NCBI GenBank assembly: GCA_037074765.1
Contig: JBAMDO010000577.1
Location: 682,001-746,000, forward strand
From: Mansonella perstans
Taxonomy: Eukaryota; Nematoda; Chromadorea; Rhabditida; Onchocercidae
Length of the DNA: 64,000 bases
Direction: 5' to 3'
Each line of letters starts with the position of its first letter. Positions within the stretch are counted from its first letter, which is position 1. Positions 36,501 to 46,853 of the stretch are shown one piece after another. The translations under genes were made by a program, and so were the position numbers. The notes below the pieces were generated by a model. It was given only the letters and a program-made list of their open reading frames with translations. It was not told the origin of the DNA and made no database searches.

Positions 36501-39500
36501 TGTGTCTTTCGCAAAATTTCTGTTGCTAGTTGCCTGCCACAACTTTATGTTGGCACTGTGTGTGCGGCTAGCGGTGTACTGATTATTCATGACATCAGAT
36601 TTCAGGACAAGAATGTTAAAGCCATGTTTGATTTGTTGGATCCATTACATGACATGATTGATCGCGGTGCTACTACTCTGAAAGAACAATCTTTCAAACA
36701 GGTAGTATTACTATTTTTAAGCAAAATGAAATTTTGATAGGGACTGGAAATGATTGAGCACTAAGAGAGTACAATAAGATTAAGTTTTGAAGAAGCTGAA
36801 AAGACACTGTTTCATGTTTCGGATGCATAATTTCAAGGAAGTATCGCTGTTTAAGTCTCATCAGCTCTAAATGAATGATAGAGCATCTTTATTATAACCA
36901 GGATAGTCTCATGAACTCTTGGTAGGCGTGTAAATGGTAACTCTAGAATGGTAAGATACTTTGATACAATCCATGAATGTGAGCAGTACAGATTTAGATT
37001 TGCTATACATTGCGGCCAAATAATGTCGTTCTTTGCTGTCGTTCGGTTGTGAAAATTATTTTATTGCATATACTACTCTATAAATATTTTTTTTTAAACT
37101 TTTTAGAATGCTTTTTGTAGAACGCATCAGTTTTAACAGCATTTTAAACATAAAGTAAATGGGTTAAGCATTCAGCTGTTATTTTTTTAGACTTATGAAA
37201 ATGAGCTGAAAGAGGCTTGGAATGCTTGCCGTTGCTATTTACGTTCGCAAAACGCCAAAGAACTGAATCAGGCATGGGATCTGTACTATATTGTATTCAG
37301 AAAGATCTCAAGTCAACTTCGTCAGCTTACATCGTTGGATCTCAATTATGTTTCGCCTAGGTGCAGTATTTTTTTTTTCAAGTAGGAACTTGGTAGAATG
37401 AGTAATTAGTGCCTTAGTTTTTCCAACGGGTTAGCTCTACGAAAGTTAGTCAAGCAGCAGATCATGAGTGATATTTCTGCAGGACTATGCTAGGCGTCTA
37501 CTATCTTTTCACTAATTGAAAGTAATACGTAATGAATAATATTACCAGATCAAGAATTACCCTTGTTTACTGCTTCTATGCATTACTAATTTTAATTTTT
37601 TTACCAATTTCAGGCTGGTGAAAGCTAGAGATTTGGAATTAGCAGTTCCTGGGACATATGATCCGAATGCTCCACTGGTTACTATATGTTCGATAAATAA
37701 CACTTTACAAGTGATTAATTCCAAACAGCGACCAAGAAAAGTAGTTATGAAAGGTACGAAAGATCGATAGAGAAAAATAAAGTTTTACTTTTCTGTTTGA
37801 TTCTACAATACTTCGTTCTTCATAAAAGTTCTATAGTTCATATTTTTATATTTTTATGAAATCTTTAGAAATGTTCAGGAAGTGATGGGAAGGATTATGT
37901 CTTTCTTTTGAAAGGTCATGAGGATCCTCGGCAAGATGAGAGAGTGATGCAGTTGTTTGGTTTAGTCAATACTCTGCTCTTGCATCAGGGTGACACATCT
38001 CGCCGAAACCTGACAATTCAGGTTATTTGCTTTCCTGTTTTTTGAAAGAAAGATTATGAACCGCAATTAATACAGAATTTCTGATTAATATGAAGTAAAT
38101 ATGTAATTTTTATCTTGGATTCGAAAACGAAAAAAATCGGAACAATTGTCTTAAAAGTCGAATTTCACACTTTATTTAATTTTCATTTTTCTCTTCTAAA
38201 AACTACATCTTGCTCTTTTTATCTAGTTATTTATCATATTTGCAGCGGTATTCAATTATTGCCTTGAATCAGAATAGCGGTTTGATTGGTTGGGTTCCGA
38301 ATTGTGATACTTTGCATTCGCTTATTCGTGATTATCGGGAAAAGAAGGGTATTCTGTTATCAATGGAGCACAAAATTATGCAAAATTTTGCTCATGATTT
38401 AGATCAGATGACATTGTTGCAGAAAGTTCAGGTATAACTTTCTATTCGAAATTTTTAGTAAAACTTAATTTTGCACCTTATGTTAGTAGCATCTACGACA
38501 TTTAAAAGTCATAAACTTTCTTCAGGTGTTCCAGCATGCACTTGAAATAACGAGCGGAAATGATTTGCAGCAGATTTTGTGGCTTAAATCTCCAAAGTAA
38601 GTTCCTACATTATTATAAGCATGGAACAAGGGAACAGAAAAAAATTCTGTTGAGAACTGGTACTTTCATTCCCATGTGATGGTAATAGTATTTCACACAT
38701 GCTGATTTTTCAATTGAGCTATCGTTGAATTTTCTTTTTTATGCTTGGAAGTATTTTTTGATTCAACCATTCAACTGCGTTAAGTCAGAAAATATTTTGA
38801 CATACTCACTTTCTTGTCTCATTTTTCATCTTTTTGTAATTTTCAGTTCAGAAATTTGGTTCGATCGGCGTACTAATTATACTCGCTCAATGGCATGTAT
38901 GTCAATGGTGGGCTACATTCTAGGACTTGGAGACCGGTAAATTTATAATTTCCACATAGTTTTGAAACTATTGAGGGAGTTTAAAGAAAAATAGTTCATG
39001 CATATTGCAGACATCCATCAAATCTGATGCTTGACCGTGTTAGTGGCAAAATTGTCCATATTGATTTTGGAGATTGCTTCGAAGTTGCAATGACCAGAGA
39101 AAAGTTTCCAGAAAAAATTCCATTCCGATTAACAAGAATGCTCATCCAGGTGGAAATTTTTGAAAAATCCAAGTTTTGAATATACAAAGTGTCATAAAGA
39201 AAATTCATTGTAAGTTTTCCCCTATGGATTACTAATTGCTGATTCATTTGGACTGGCGAAATAAAACATTATTTAGCGGTAGATTCGAGTTTCAAAAATG
39301 ATTTCAAATACTGACCTAGCATTGAGTCCTCATTTTTCAAATATATTGCCAATTTAAAAATTCTCTTAATTTGAGTTTAGGTTTGTTTAATTTTTAGGCG
39401 ATGGAAGCTACGGGTATTGAGGGCAATTATCGAATAACTTGTGAGCGTGTTATGCGGGTTCTTCGTTCAAATAAGGAAAGTCTTCTCGCCGTACTTGAAG

Positions 39501-40514
39501 CATTTGTATATGACCCTCTGATCAATTGGAGATTAATGGAAGGTATTCCGCATTTTTTTACGTTTTTATTGTTATTCCTTACTTAACAAGAATGTATTTT
39601 ATTATTTTTATTTAATCATGTGCAAAAGATATGCTCATCAGATTTCTTTCAGCTGGTGGAAGACGACCACCACCCGAAACTTTACAAAAGAATGGTCAGA
39701 CAGATTCTAAAGCTGAATCATCACTAAAGCGTATCAGGCAGAAATTGGCAGGTAATTAATTTGTTATTCGTGGAAAGGAAATGCCATATTATGTTTGAAA
39801 TATAATTGTGAAATATGATTGTGTTTTTTTTCTAGTTCAACTTCATAGTCGGGGCAATTTGCACATTTTGAGAAGTATTATTATACATAAGAAATTAAAA
39901 CAGTTCAGTTTACGTTTTTTTTGCACGCGAGAACAAGAATTAGCGTTAAAGCATATCGAGCAGAAGAAAAACTATACGTTTGATTAATTCTAAAGCTGAA
40001 TTTAATTAAAAGTATTACATTCATTATTTAAACTTAATTAATAATATTGTGTTTAATATTGGAGTTTAATTAATAGTATTGTATCCAATATTAGAATGGT
40101 TTTTCACTGTTAAAGTTTTTAAAATTTTGTCAGCAGAGCACTGCCAGTTATTTTACTTGTTTTACTACATTTCGCTCTGCTTAGCATTAATTTTTTCCTT
40201 ATTTTTGCTTCATTTCAATGCACTGTGCTTGATTATCTATCATTCATGCTGTGCTCTTTTTGGATTATATATATATTATATTTATGGATTATATTTGTTC
40301 TTTTTGGATTATATTTGTTCCATATGTCTATCATTCATGCAACAAAACCTTGAAATGATTATTGATTACCCTTTAATTTCCGTGATTTTCAGGCCGTGAT
40401 TTTAATCCAAATGTGGAATTCAGTGTGCCGGAGCAGGTTGGTCGACTCATTGATCAAGCAACTTTAGCTGAAAATTTGTGTCAGTGTTACATCGGCTGGT
40501 GTCCATTTTGGTAA
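20906..40514 (+). CDS. let-363: TOR serine/threonine kinase (LET-363/mTOR orthologue), complete
   Basis: Target of rapamycin, the catalytic subunit of TORC1 and TORC2, coupling nutrient and insulin signals to translation, autophagy and growth. I resolved 47 exons from ATG 20906 to TAA 40512; summed length is 7,554 bases, exactly in frame, giving about 2,517 residues (human mTOR 2,549). Order of parts: HEAT repeats, FAT, FRB, kinase, FATC; each is listed separately with its exons. Kinase landmarks are Lys2198 (FLLKGHED), GLGDRHPSN with Asp2349 and Asn2354, and DFG at 2368-2370, each offset by 11 from human. The last residues are [12 protein letters not shown]. The start was chosen because exon 1 ([20 protein letters not shown]) aligns with the mTOR N-terminus and ACAG acceptors lie just upstream. 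Oddities are a low-complexity insertion in FAT and an alternative last exon. Confidence 0.96.
30757..35754 (+). other. let-363: TOR FAT domain region, exons 24-35
   Basis: TPR-like alpha-solenoid that clamps the kinase. Exons: 30757-30919, 31027-31172, 31280-31358, 31959-32042, 32155-32311, 32397-32524, 32935-33155, 33285-33555, 33752-34195, 34822-35068, 35382-35503 and 35659-35754. Family-diagnostic stretches include [46 protein letters not shown]-like [19 protein letters not shown], and [19 protein letters not shown]. Residues about 1261-1981. Exon 33752-34195 carries an extra Ser/Pro/Gln-rich segment of roughly 73 residues, and exon 34822-35068 begins with PAPPPPP and is also disordered-looking. 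Confidence 0.92.
34500..34580. repeat. TA microsatellite in a TOR intron
   Basis: Runs of ta dinucleotides near 34521-34540 and 34562-34576, in the intron between exons 32 and 33. A separate triplicated segment of about 35 bases containing ttttcatc and tttcctttg leads into the acceptor at 34821. Confidence 0.75.
36081..37320 (+). other. let-363: TOR FRB domain (FKBP12-rapamycin binding)
   Basis: Spread over exons 35960-36169, 36606-36701 and 37191-37360. The helical bundle gates the active site and is the rapamycin target. Conserved runs are [42 protein letters not shown] and [16 protein letters not shown]. The residues that decide rapamycin sensitivity in human mTOR (Ser2035, Trp2101, Asp2102, Phe2108) are all present here as Ser2046, Trp2112, Asp2113 and Phe2119. 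Confidence 0.93.
37614..39751 (+). other. let-363: TOR PI3K-like kinase domain, exons 39-46
   Basis: Exons 37614-37753, 37879-38021, 38246-38431, 38526-38596, 38847-38936, 39011-39149, 39398-39542 and 39653-39751. Visible are [14 protein letters not shown], the ATP-site lysine in [34 protein letters not shown], catalytic GLGDRHPSNLM, metal-binding [11 protein letters not shown] and [14 protein letters not shown]. The negative regulatory segment that follows (exon 39653-39751) is only about 33 residues, shorter than in vertebrates. Confidence 0.95.
39836..39987 (+). other. let-363: Possible alternative terminal exon of TOR lacking FATC
   Basis: A strong polypyrimidine acceptor (gtgttttttttctag) precedes an open frame starting at 39836. 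Spliced from the donor at 39752 it stays in frame (phase 1) for 49 codons, reading [14 protein letters not shown] near its start, and ends at TAA 39985-39987. It resembles no domain I know. If used, the product would have a kinase domain but no FATC. Confidence 0.35.
40393..40514 (+). other. let-363: TOR last exon with FATC
   Basis: Encodes [20 protein letters not shown] and then the FATC tail ending [14 protein letters not shown]. The two cysteines of the redox-sensitive pair in yeast and human TOR are kept. FATC is about 33 residues (40413-40511). TAA at 40512-40514. Confidence 0.97.
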
Positions 40515-41847
40515 TACGAGAGTGTTATTAAGTCGTTTTATTTTTATTCTGTCTTAGTTTTCAATATCGATTTCAAAGGACAGAAATTCGTTAGGATTAG
40601 ATTAATTTTTCTCATCTCTGATCAAGCTTTGAAGTAATTCACAAAATATCAGTCTACTGAATATCTAATTATTCGTTCCAGTACTGTACGAAATATTTGA
40701 TGCTTATTATTATAAGTAGTCTTTAAATTAAATGTATATCACTTACATATCAAATGCAATTAATTTGTACAGAAACTTCTATGATACTTGTGAGTTACCT
40801 ATCCTGAGAGACATTTGTGAGTTACCTATATTGAAGAACTAAAAAAGTCTCATTTCGATTCATGAATTTAAGAAAAATGGATATTTAAAGTCGAAATTTT
40901 GCTCAAAAATAATGAAATAACTCATAATGTAAGAAAGAGAAAGCGTAATTTCAAGAAATTCCAGAAATCATATTTTGTTATTTGTATAATTAATATTGAT
41001 CTCCTTTCACTCATAATATGGTTCAGATGTTAATATTGTTGAGTGGCCTTTTAAAGTATATATGTTTTACATTTTTTATTGAGAAATTGACATTTTGGAT
41101 CGTAAATACTTGTTTGATGTTTGATAGTTTGCAATTTGTAAATTAAAAAACAAATGGTAATTTATCGACTTTGCTTCTTTGTGCAAAATGTATAGATTGA
41201 GAATGGTTGTTTTGAAATATGTGCCATTTCCATGACATTTCAGTATTAGTTTCCAAACTCACATGAAAAAAATTTTAAATTTGAGCAAAAATAAAATGTA
41301 AACTAAACGGTCGATGAGATCTGCAAATTACGATAAGCAATGCGAGGAAAATATATATTTAAAGAACGAAAAAGTGGGAAATATATTTGATATAAAAGAA
41401 GAGATTATTAGAGCCAATTAATCATGGCCATTTGCACTTTTATGGTTTTAGGCCACCCTGTTAAGATGCGGAGTACTACCCGTCCATTAACTGTACATTT
41501 TCATTTGCACAAGATAAATGAGTGAGTTCAAAAATTAGTGTTTCATGATAAAAACATTGTATTCACTTTACAGGTTCGAATTGAAATTTAAAAGAAGTGA
41601 TGAAGAATGTCGGTAATTTGCTATATATTGCAATTATTTAATTTCTAGCTTTGTTTTTAAACAAGTTACTCGGATTTCAGTGGAAGTTCTTCAATTTTAA
41701 AAAAAAAAGGAAAATTTCTAAATGAGAAAATTGTACTAAGCTACCTACTGACCTCAGAAATAATGATTACAATTTACAGTGGGATTATATCGAGTGTTGG
41801 TTTAAATTTAATCTCGAAGTTAGGGATCTACATTACGAATTATCGAG

Positions 41848-41882
41848 CTGTTTTGCGAAATATTTGTAACTTCGCAAAACAG
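41848..41882. repeat. Perfect 12-bp stem hairpin
   Basis: ctgttttgcgaa and ttcgcaaaacag are exact reverse complements separated by 11 bases. No poly-U tract or other context gives it a function. Confidence 0.8.
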
Positions 41883-41993
41883 TCTTTCATCTCTTCCCTT
41901 ACTTCATTCTTGTGTTATTAGCTCAAAAATATCTATCCAGTTGTACCTAAGACAAGTGACTCATGGTCGAAGTCATAAAACTTAACCAAAACT

Positions 41994-42186
41994 TGTTTTC
42001 AATTTTGTTTTATTGCAAAAAAGGTCATCTTGAAGATATCACATTATCAAACTGTTCGAACCACTAACAAAAAAACACTTTTCACTGATTATAATAGACA
42101 ATGCAAGGATGTGATAAGATTTGGGATATGACTGATAATGTGATATCTTCAGGATGACTACTCTTGCAACAACAAGATCGAAAACA
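41994..42186. mobile_element. MITE-like element with long terminal inverted repeats
   Basis: The arms 41994-42049 and 42133-42186 are imperfect inverted repeats of about 55 bases. The inner 20-plus bases, gaagatatcacattatca on the left arm and its complement on the right, match exactly. The interior is only about 83 bases and non-coding. Such a structure is typical of miniature inverted-repeat transposable elements. I do not see a convincing target-site duplication, so this could also be an old inverted duplication. Confidence 0.55.
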
Positions 42187-43110
42187 CTAGCAAAGTCGTA
42201 CCTGTAATATTAACATTGATCAGTTTTTATTAAGTTCCTCATCAAATCCGTCTATTTAATAAGGAATTTTCCTTTTTTTTTTGGATTTTCACTAGAAATC
42301 CGTATTTCATATTGATATTTTATTGTATATTTTTCAACTGATTGCTTTTTTCAATTACTGTTTTGTCTTGTCTTATCAGTTATGACATAAGCAGAACACA
42401 TGAGTAAAAAAAGTGTAGTAAAAGTAAGTTACAGCAGTTGGACATTTTTGTAATGAAATAATATTTCAAGATACATATGACAAACCCAGAGCATAAAAAC
42501 AGTGATAGAAATAATAGGGAAAATTATTTCTATCAAATTATAATTAATATTGATTAACTGCAAGATTTAATTTAAATCATTTATACATAGATCATGAAGT
42601 AAATCTCTTGGAAGATGGCATGAATATCTCATCATTTAAGCTATCAGAAATAGATATGTAGGATTAGCAAAATCAGATTATTGGATTAATCAGAATTTAA
42701 TTTATAAATTGTGCAATTTAGTCTCCAAAAAAATAAGAAAATCTCCACCTCTTCTGGTCAGTGCAACCATTGTCTATTGGATTTTCTTTTTTTTTAAAAG
42801 TGAGACATCTTGTTTTAGTGACTTTATTTTTCATTAATTCAGAAGTTTGAGGATTGCCTTAAATATAAAGGGCGAGAGAGAGCGAAAGAAAGCAAGAGAG
42901 AATGTTAAACATTTCGGAATGAATTTCCAAACAAATGGTAGGAAAGTTTTTTTCTTGAAGTGATGGAACAAAAAAAAGATTGATTGTATTTAGCAGTGAA
43001 ACTTTTGCAGAGAAACACAAATATCATAAATGTGGTTGTCACTGATATCACTGGTCTGTTCTTTATTCGTACTTCTTTGAAGAGTTTCTCGAGAATATTT
43101 CATTTTTTTC

Positions 43111-44615
43111 TTAGAAACCTCGAGTAGCACGCTCATTCAAAGCATCAGCTAGTATAGCTATCCTGTTTCGTAGTTCCAGATCATTTAATGCATCCTCGTC
43201 AAGCGGTACTAGATCCTTTGCCATCATACTGCTTGCTCCTGTGATCATTTCATCTGCTGGTATCAAAACATACTACAAAATGAAGTCTTATTAGAAAATT
43301 TCTCTTTTATTTTCAGGAAACAAACTAAACATTAATTTGTAGTTAATATTTCAACAGTTTGCATCAGTTTCAGGTGATAATATAAAGTTTATGATAGTAA
43401 AATATCAGTAAAATATTATCTAAATATTCTACTATGCATATTTTAATTTTTCTTCTAACTCGTATTGGAGATTATTGAGTTTAAATCCATACTGATAACT
43501 ACTAACCTTGGGTATCTTTTCAGTTTCTTCAACAGTTTCATAGATTTCATCATCAGGCAACTCGATAAACGGTAATACAATTTTTGGTTGATCATTAGCA
43601 AGCATGATTAATTCGTCTTTGTTGCCATCAGTGTTTGCAGCATACGATAATATCGATTGTCTAATTGAATCGCGGGGTAACTTGATAATTTGATATTCAT
43701 CAACAGATAAATCGGGATCATATCGACCCAGTTGACCTTTCCCATTTCGTGCCAAAATTGCCAGTTCTAAGTCTGAAAAAATAAATTAAATTACTACAAA
43801 ACTTTTTTTAGAGCGAAAAAAATGAATTTTTTTGAAAAATGCCGCTAATGAATAATTTTTGCTTTGATTGTGATTAATGAAACAGGATTTTTAAATCCTC
43901 AAAGATATTTTTATGTATTTTGGGTTGAATTTATTTAAAATTTTTTTAAAAATGGTACATTTAACCTTTTGAATTTTAGCAAACTTTTAGTTATGCAAAT
44001 TCATTTGCGTCAGTAAGTTTTCAATAAAGTAAACCTTTAAGTCAATAAAGTGACGGAAATGATCAGTGAGTTCGGGAGTAGATAGGGAGTGTCAACGCCT
44101 AGAAGGAATACTACTCATCTTGACCAATTACTCATATTATTTTCACCAGTCAGAACTTGAACTTACTATCCCTATATTAAATTTCATCGCGATAAATGGC
44201 TATCAGTTGAAATATAAATGATATTTGAAAAAAATGTACGAATAAATGAAAAGGTTATGTATAGTTCATTACATAATTAATGAGTAAATAAATGTTACGC
44301 ATGTTGTATATGACATTGTTTGGATCACGTAAGTGACCACTTTTGATTTCCGTATTTTCTTCTAATATTCAAAATTTTAAATGGCACATTTAATTTCTTC
44401 TCTAATTTGATCTGACGAAAGTAATGCAAAATTCAGACCATCAAGCTGATCAATCAGTTCATTATCTCTGCCAGTGTCAGTATCACTGTCAACATGATCG
44501 CTGTCACTTTTAACAATTTCCCGCATCTGAGGTATTTGGGCAATCGCCTGTTCAGTTGGTATTTTTATTCGTTCCTCTAACTGATAACCTCGTTTTTCTC
44601 TATTTACTCTGTTAC
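43111..44615 (-). CDS. Acidic protein of unknown function, three 3' exons (5' end unresolved)
   Basis: Not recognised. Exons 44439-44615, 43507-43772 and 43111-43272 join in phase to 200 residues, ending ALNERATRGF and TAA 43111-43113. The segments read ERIKIPTEQAIAQIPQMREI, then an Asp/Ser-rich linker, then LELAILARNGKGQLGRYDPD, LPFIELPDDEIYETVEETEK and AKDLVPLDEDALNDLELRNR. There is no membrane segment; it is acidic and predicted soluble. The exon at 44615 starts with two bases completing a codon after CCAG, so at least one upstream exon exists that I could not place. If the donor at 44438 is not used, the first exon reads on to a stop near 44380, giving a shorter alternative end. The phase-consistent 43772/43507/43272 junction is the strongest support. 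Confidence 0.55.
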
Positions 44616-46295
44616 CTGGAAATAATTAAACTCTTTCCAATAAAAATTCAGAAATTTCATTTCTTTTTCCTTAGATTCTGTGATTTAATAGATGTGAATG
44701 TAAATTTTTAAATTTTAAATCTAATCAAAAAGTTTATCCTATAAGATTTCTAAAACGCTTTGTTTATATCATGTTACCGTATCTCAATGAAATGCTTATT
44801 CTCAACTTACACTAAAGCAAATAAATCATAGTTCATTTCAGGTTTTTAATCACCAATAAAAAATAAAATTTATTTGAATTTTAATTAAATTTACACGACG
44901 GAAATAAGCGTTAGTGTAAAGTGTCATTTTTAATGTTGACTGAATTGAATTGGCTTTTTTTGCCCAGAACAGAAATTATAATGAATTCTTTTCTCACAAT
45001 GCGCTTCATGCATTTGTATCGCTTAATTGGATTTTTTATATTTCCTGAAAACGGATAGCAGATAGCAAAAAATTTTGATTAAAACAAGTGTAACTATCCC
45101 CCACTAATGGCAAGGTGAAATGTCTTGTTGCTTTTAGCACTGATCTTTAGTTGCTGTCAATTTATAAGAATATTGAAAAGATGCGACAGTGATTTGATTT
45201 TTTCAGGATCTGAAAAAAATGGAAAGAATTCACATTTTCCTAAACTATTAAAATTAAAAATAATTTGTTGAATAAAATTTACCCAAAAATAAAAATGGGT
45301 AATTTTTCCTGAACCAGAGAACAAAGAATTACTGTATACTACTAGAAATGAATAATGAAAATTTGATTGTGCAAACTGTAATCGGAATTTCTGATCGATA
45401 TACAGTACAGATTTGTAAATCATATAAAATCTTTGGATAATTCCATTTTTCATCAATATGAAATAATACTGGGTAAATTAGGAGTGATAACGATGTTAAT
45501 AGTGATATTGATAATGGCAACACCAAATAATACAGAGATATTGCAAAATTGCAAAAAAAAAAGGAGTGCAAATCGTGAATTTTAACCGGGTTAGTTAGAT
45601 ATGAATATGAAGAAAAAAATAATTGAAGCCAAAGGTTTTAATCTACTTGAGATATGCCATAATCATTTGAGATTGCTTCAATGCATAATATACTTCACAT
45701 AAGATAAGCCTATGCTTTATCGAACTTTTGCGCCCCACCAAAGAATGGCCATTTTTTAATATATTTAAGAATATAAGAACTGTGAAAAAAAATTTCATTT
45801 CCAGCCATTCCATTGTTTACATAAATAACAACCATTACAAAAGGTAAGTACTGCAATCATAACTTCTATAAAATGAAACGATAAGTTTGGAAAGTCAGAA
45901 GAAGATTCTTAGTCAAATTAATTACCTTACCAATTACTTCGACCTCGTGATCTGTATTTTAGAGATATTCCCATCTCATCATTGAAAGCTTTTTAATGAT
46001 GGCTTAAAAGGACAGAGCTTAAACTAAAAATCATCTGGGATTAATTCACCCACGATGACCATATTATTGAATTTCCTGCAAAATTTTAATTTCTTCCCAA
46101 ATGTTACTAATACATTTTGATAACAAACATAATCGAAATTTCCGTCATCTCTGGAACGCTGCTTTTATTTTACTATGGGTTCATCTTCAAAGATAATCAC
46201 TGTGTTTATGACATGTACACCAATTTTTCCAGAAATTTTGCAGGATTCGTGAAGCATTGAAAGGCTAATGATTAGAGAAACTTACTAAGACTTAC

Positions 46296-46853
46296 TGGCA
46301 GCAAATGTCTGTTCGTAGATAATTGATAATTATTGCTCTGAAAAAAAAAAAAAAAAAAAACATCAAATGATTAAAATCAAAATTCGTTGAGTTGTGCTTA
46401 GAAATTTTTAATATTATTCAGCTATCAACGATATTTCATTGATAGCTGATATTATTGAAATTCCGTGAATATCAGTTTCTAAGCTTTTTGTCTTTCATAT
46501 ATATTAATTTCAGTTGAATTGAAATATAAAATTCAGATAATGATAACTTGATTGTATTTCATAAATTATTTAACGAGAAATTCTTGCTATACTGAAAATC
46601 TTCTCAAGGCTTTTAACGAGCCTTGAGAAAGAACGGAAAATTTAAGAGCCTTGAGAAGGAAAGGAAAATTCAATTTGTTTTTTCTTTCATTTTATAATTC
46701 TGCAAAGTTTTGAAATAAGCAAACCTTTAAATCCTTCAATTCAGGCTTAAAAATTCTTAGCTTTTTTTTGAAAATTCTGTTAATAGGAATCCTTACCAAT
46801 GGCAATGGCAAGACGACGATAACGAACGATGATAACACTGTTAGTGATAACAT
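46296..46853 (-). CDS. Possible signal-peptide exon pair of a small secreted peptide gene (partial)
   Basis: Exon 46797-46853 encodes MLSLTVLSSFVIVVLPLPL, a good signal-peptide core, and ends at a GTAAGG donor in phase 0. A second exon 46296-46337 after a long pyrimidine tract adds SNNYQLSTNRHLLP and ends at a perfect GTAAGT donor, again phase 0. The continuation was not found; a candidate at about 45935-45990 does not match phase. It may be the 5' end of the gene at 43111-44615 or an independent peptide precursor. Confidence 0.3.
46601..46629. repeat. 11-bp perfect hairpin
   Basis: ttctcaaggct, a 7-base loop, then agccttgagaa. A further copy of gagccttgagaa follows about 20 bases later, so the unit occurs three times in 60 bases. 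Confidence 0.75.

Larger units (their letters stand above)
40515..43110. other. Spacer between TOR and the next minus-strand gene
   Basis: No coding exon is supported. Contains a perfect 12-bp hairpin at 41848-41882 and a MITE-like inverted-repeat element at 41994-42186. It must also hold the TOR 3' UTR; I cannot assign a polyadenylation site. Confidence 0.6.
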
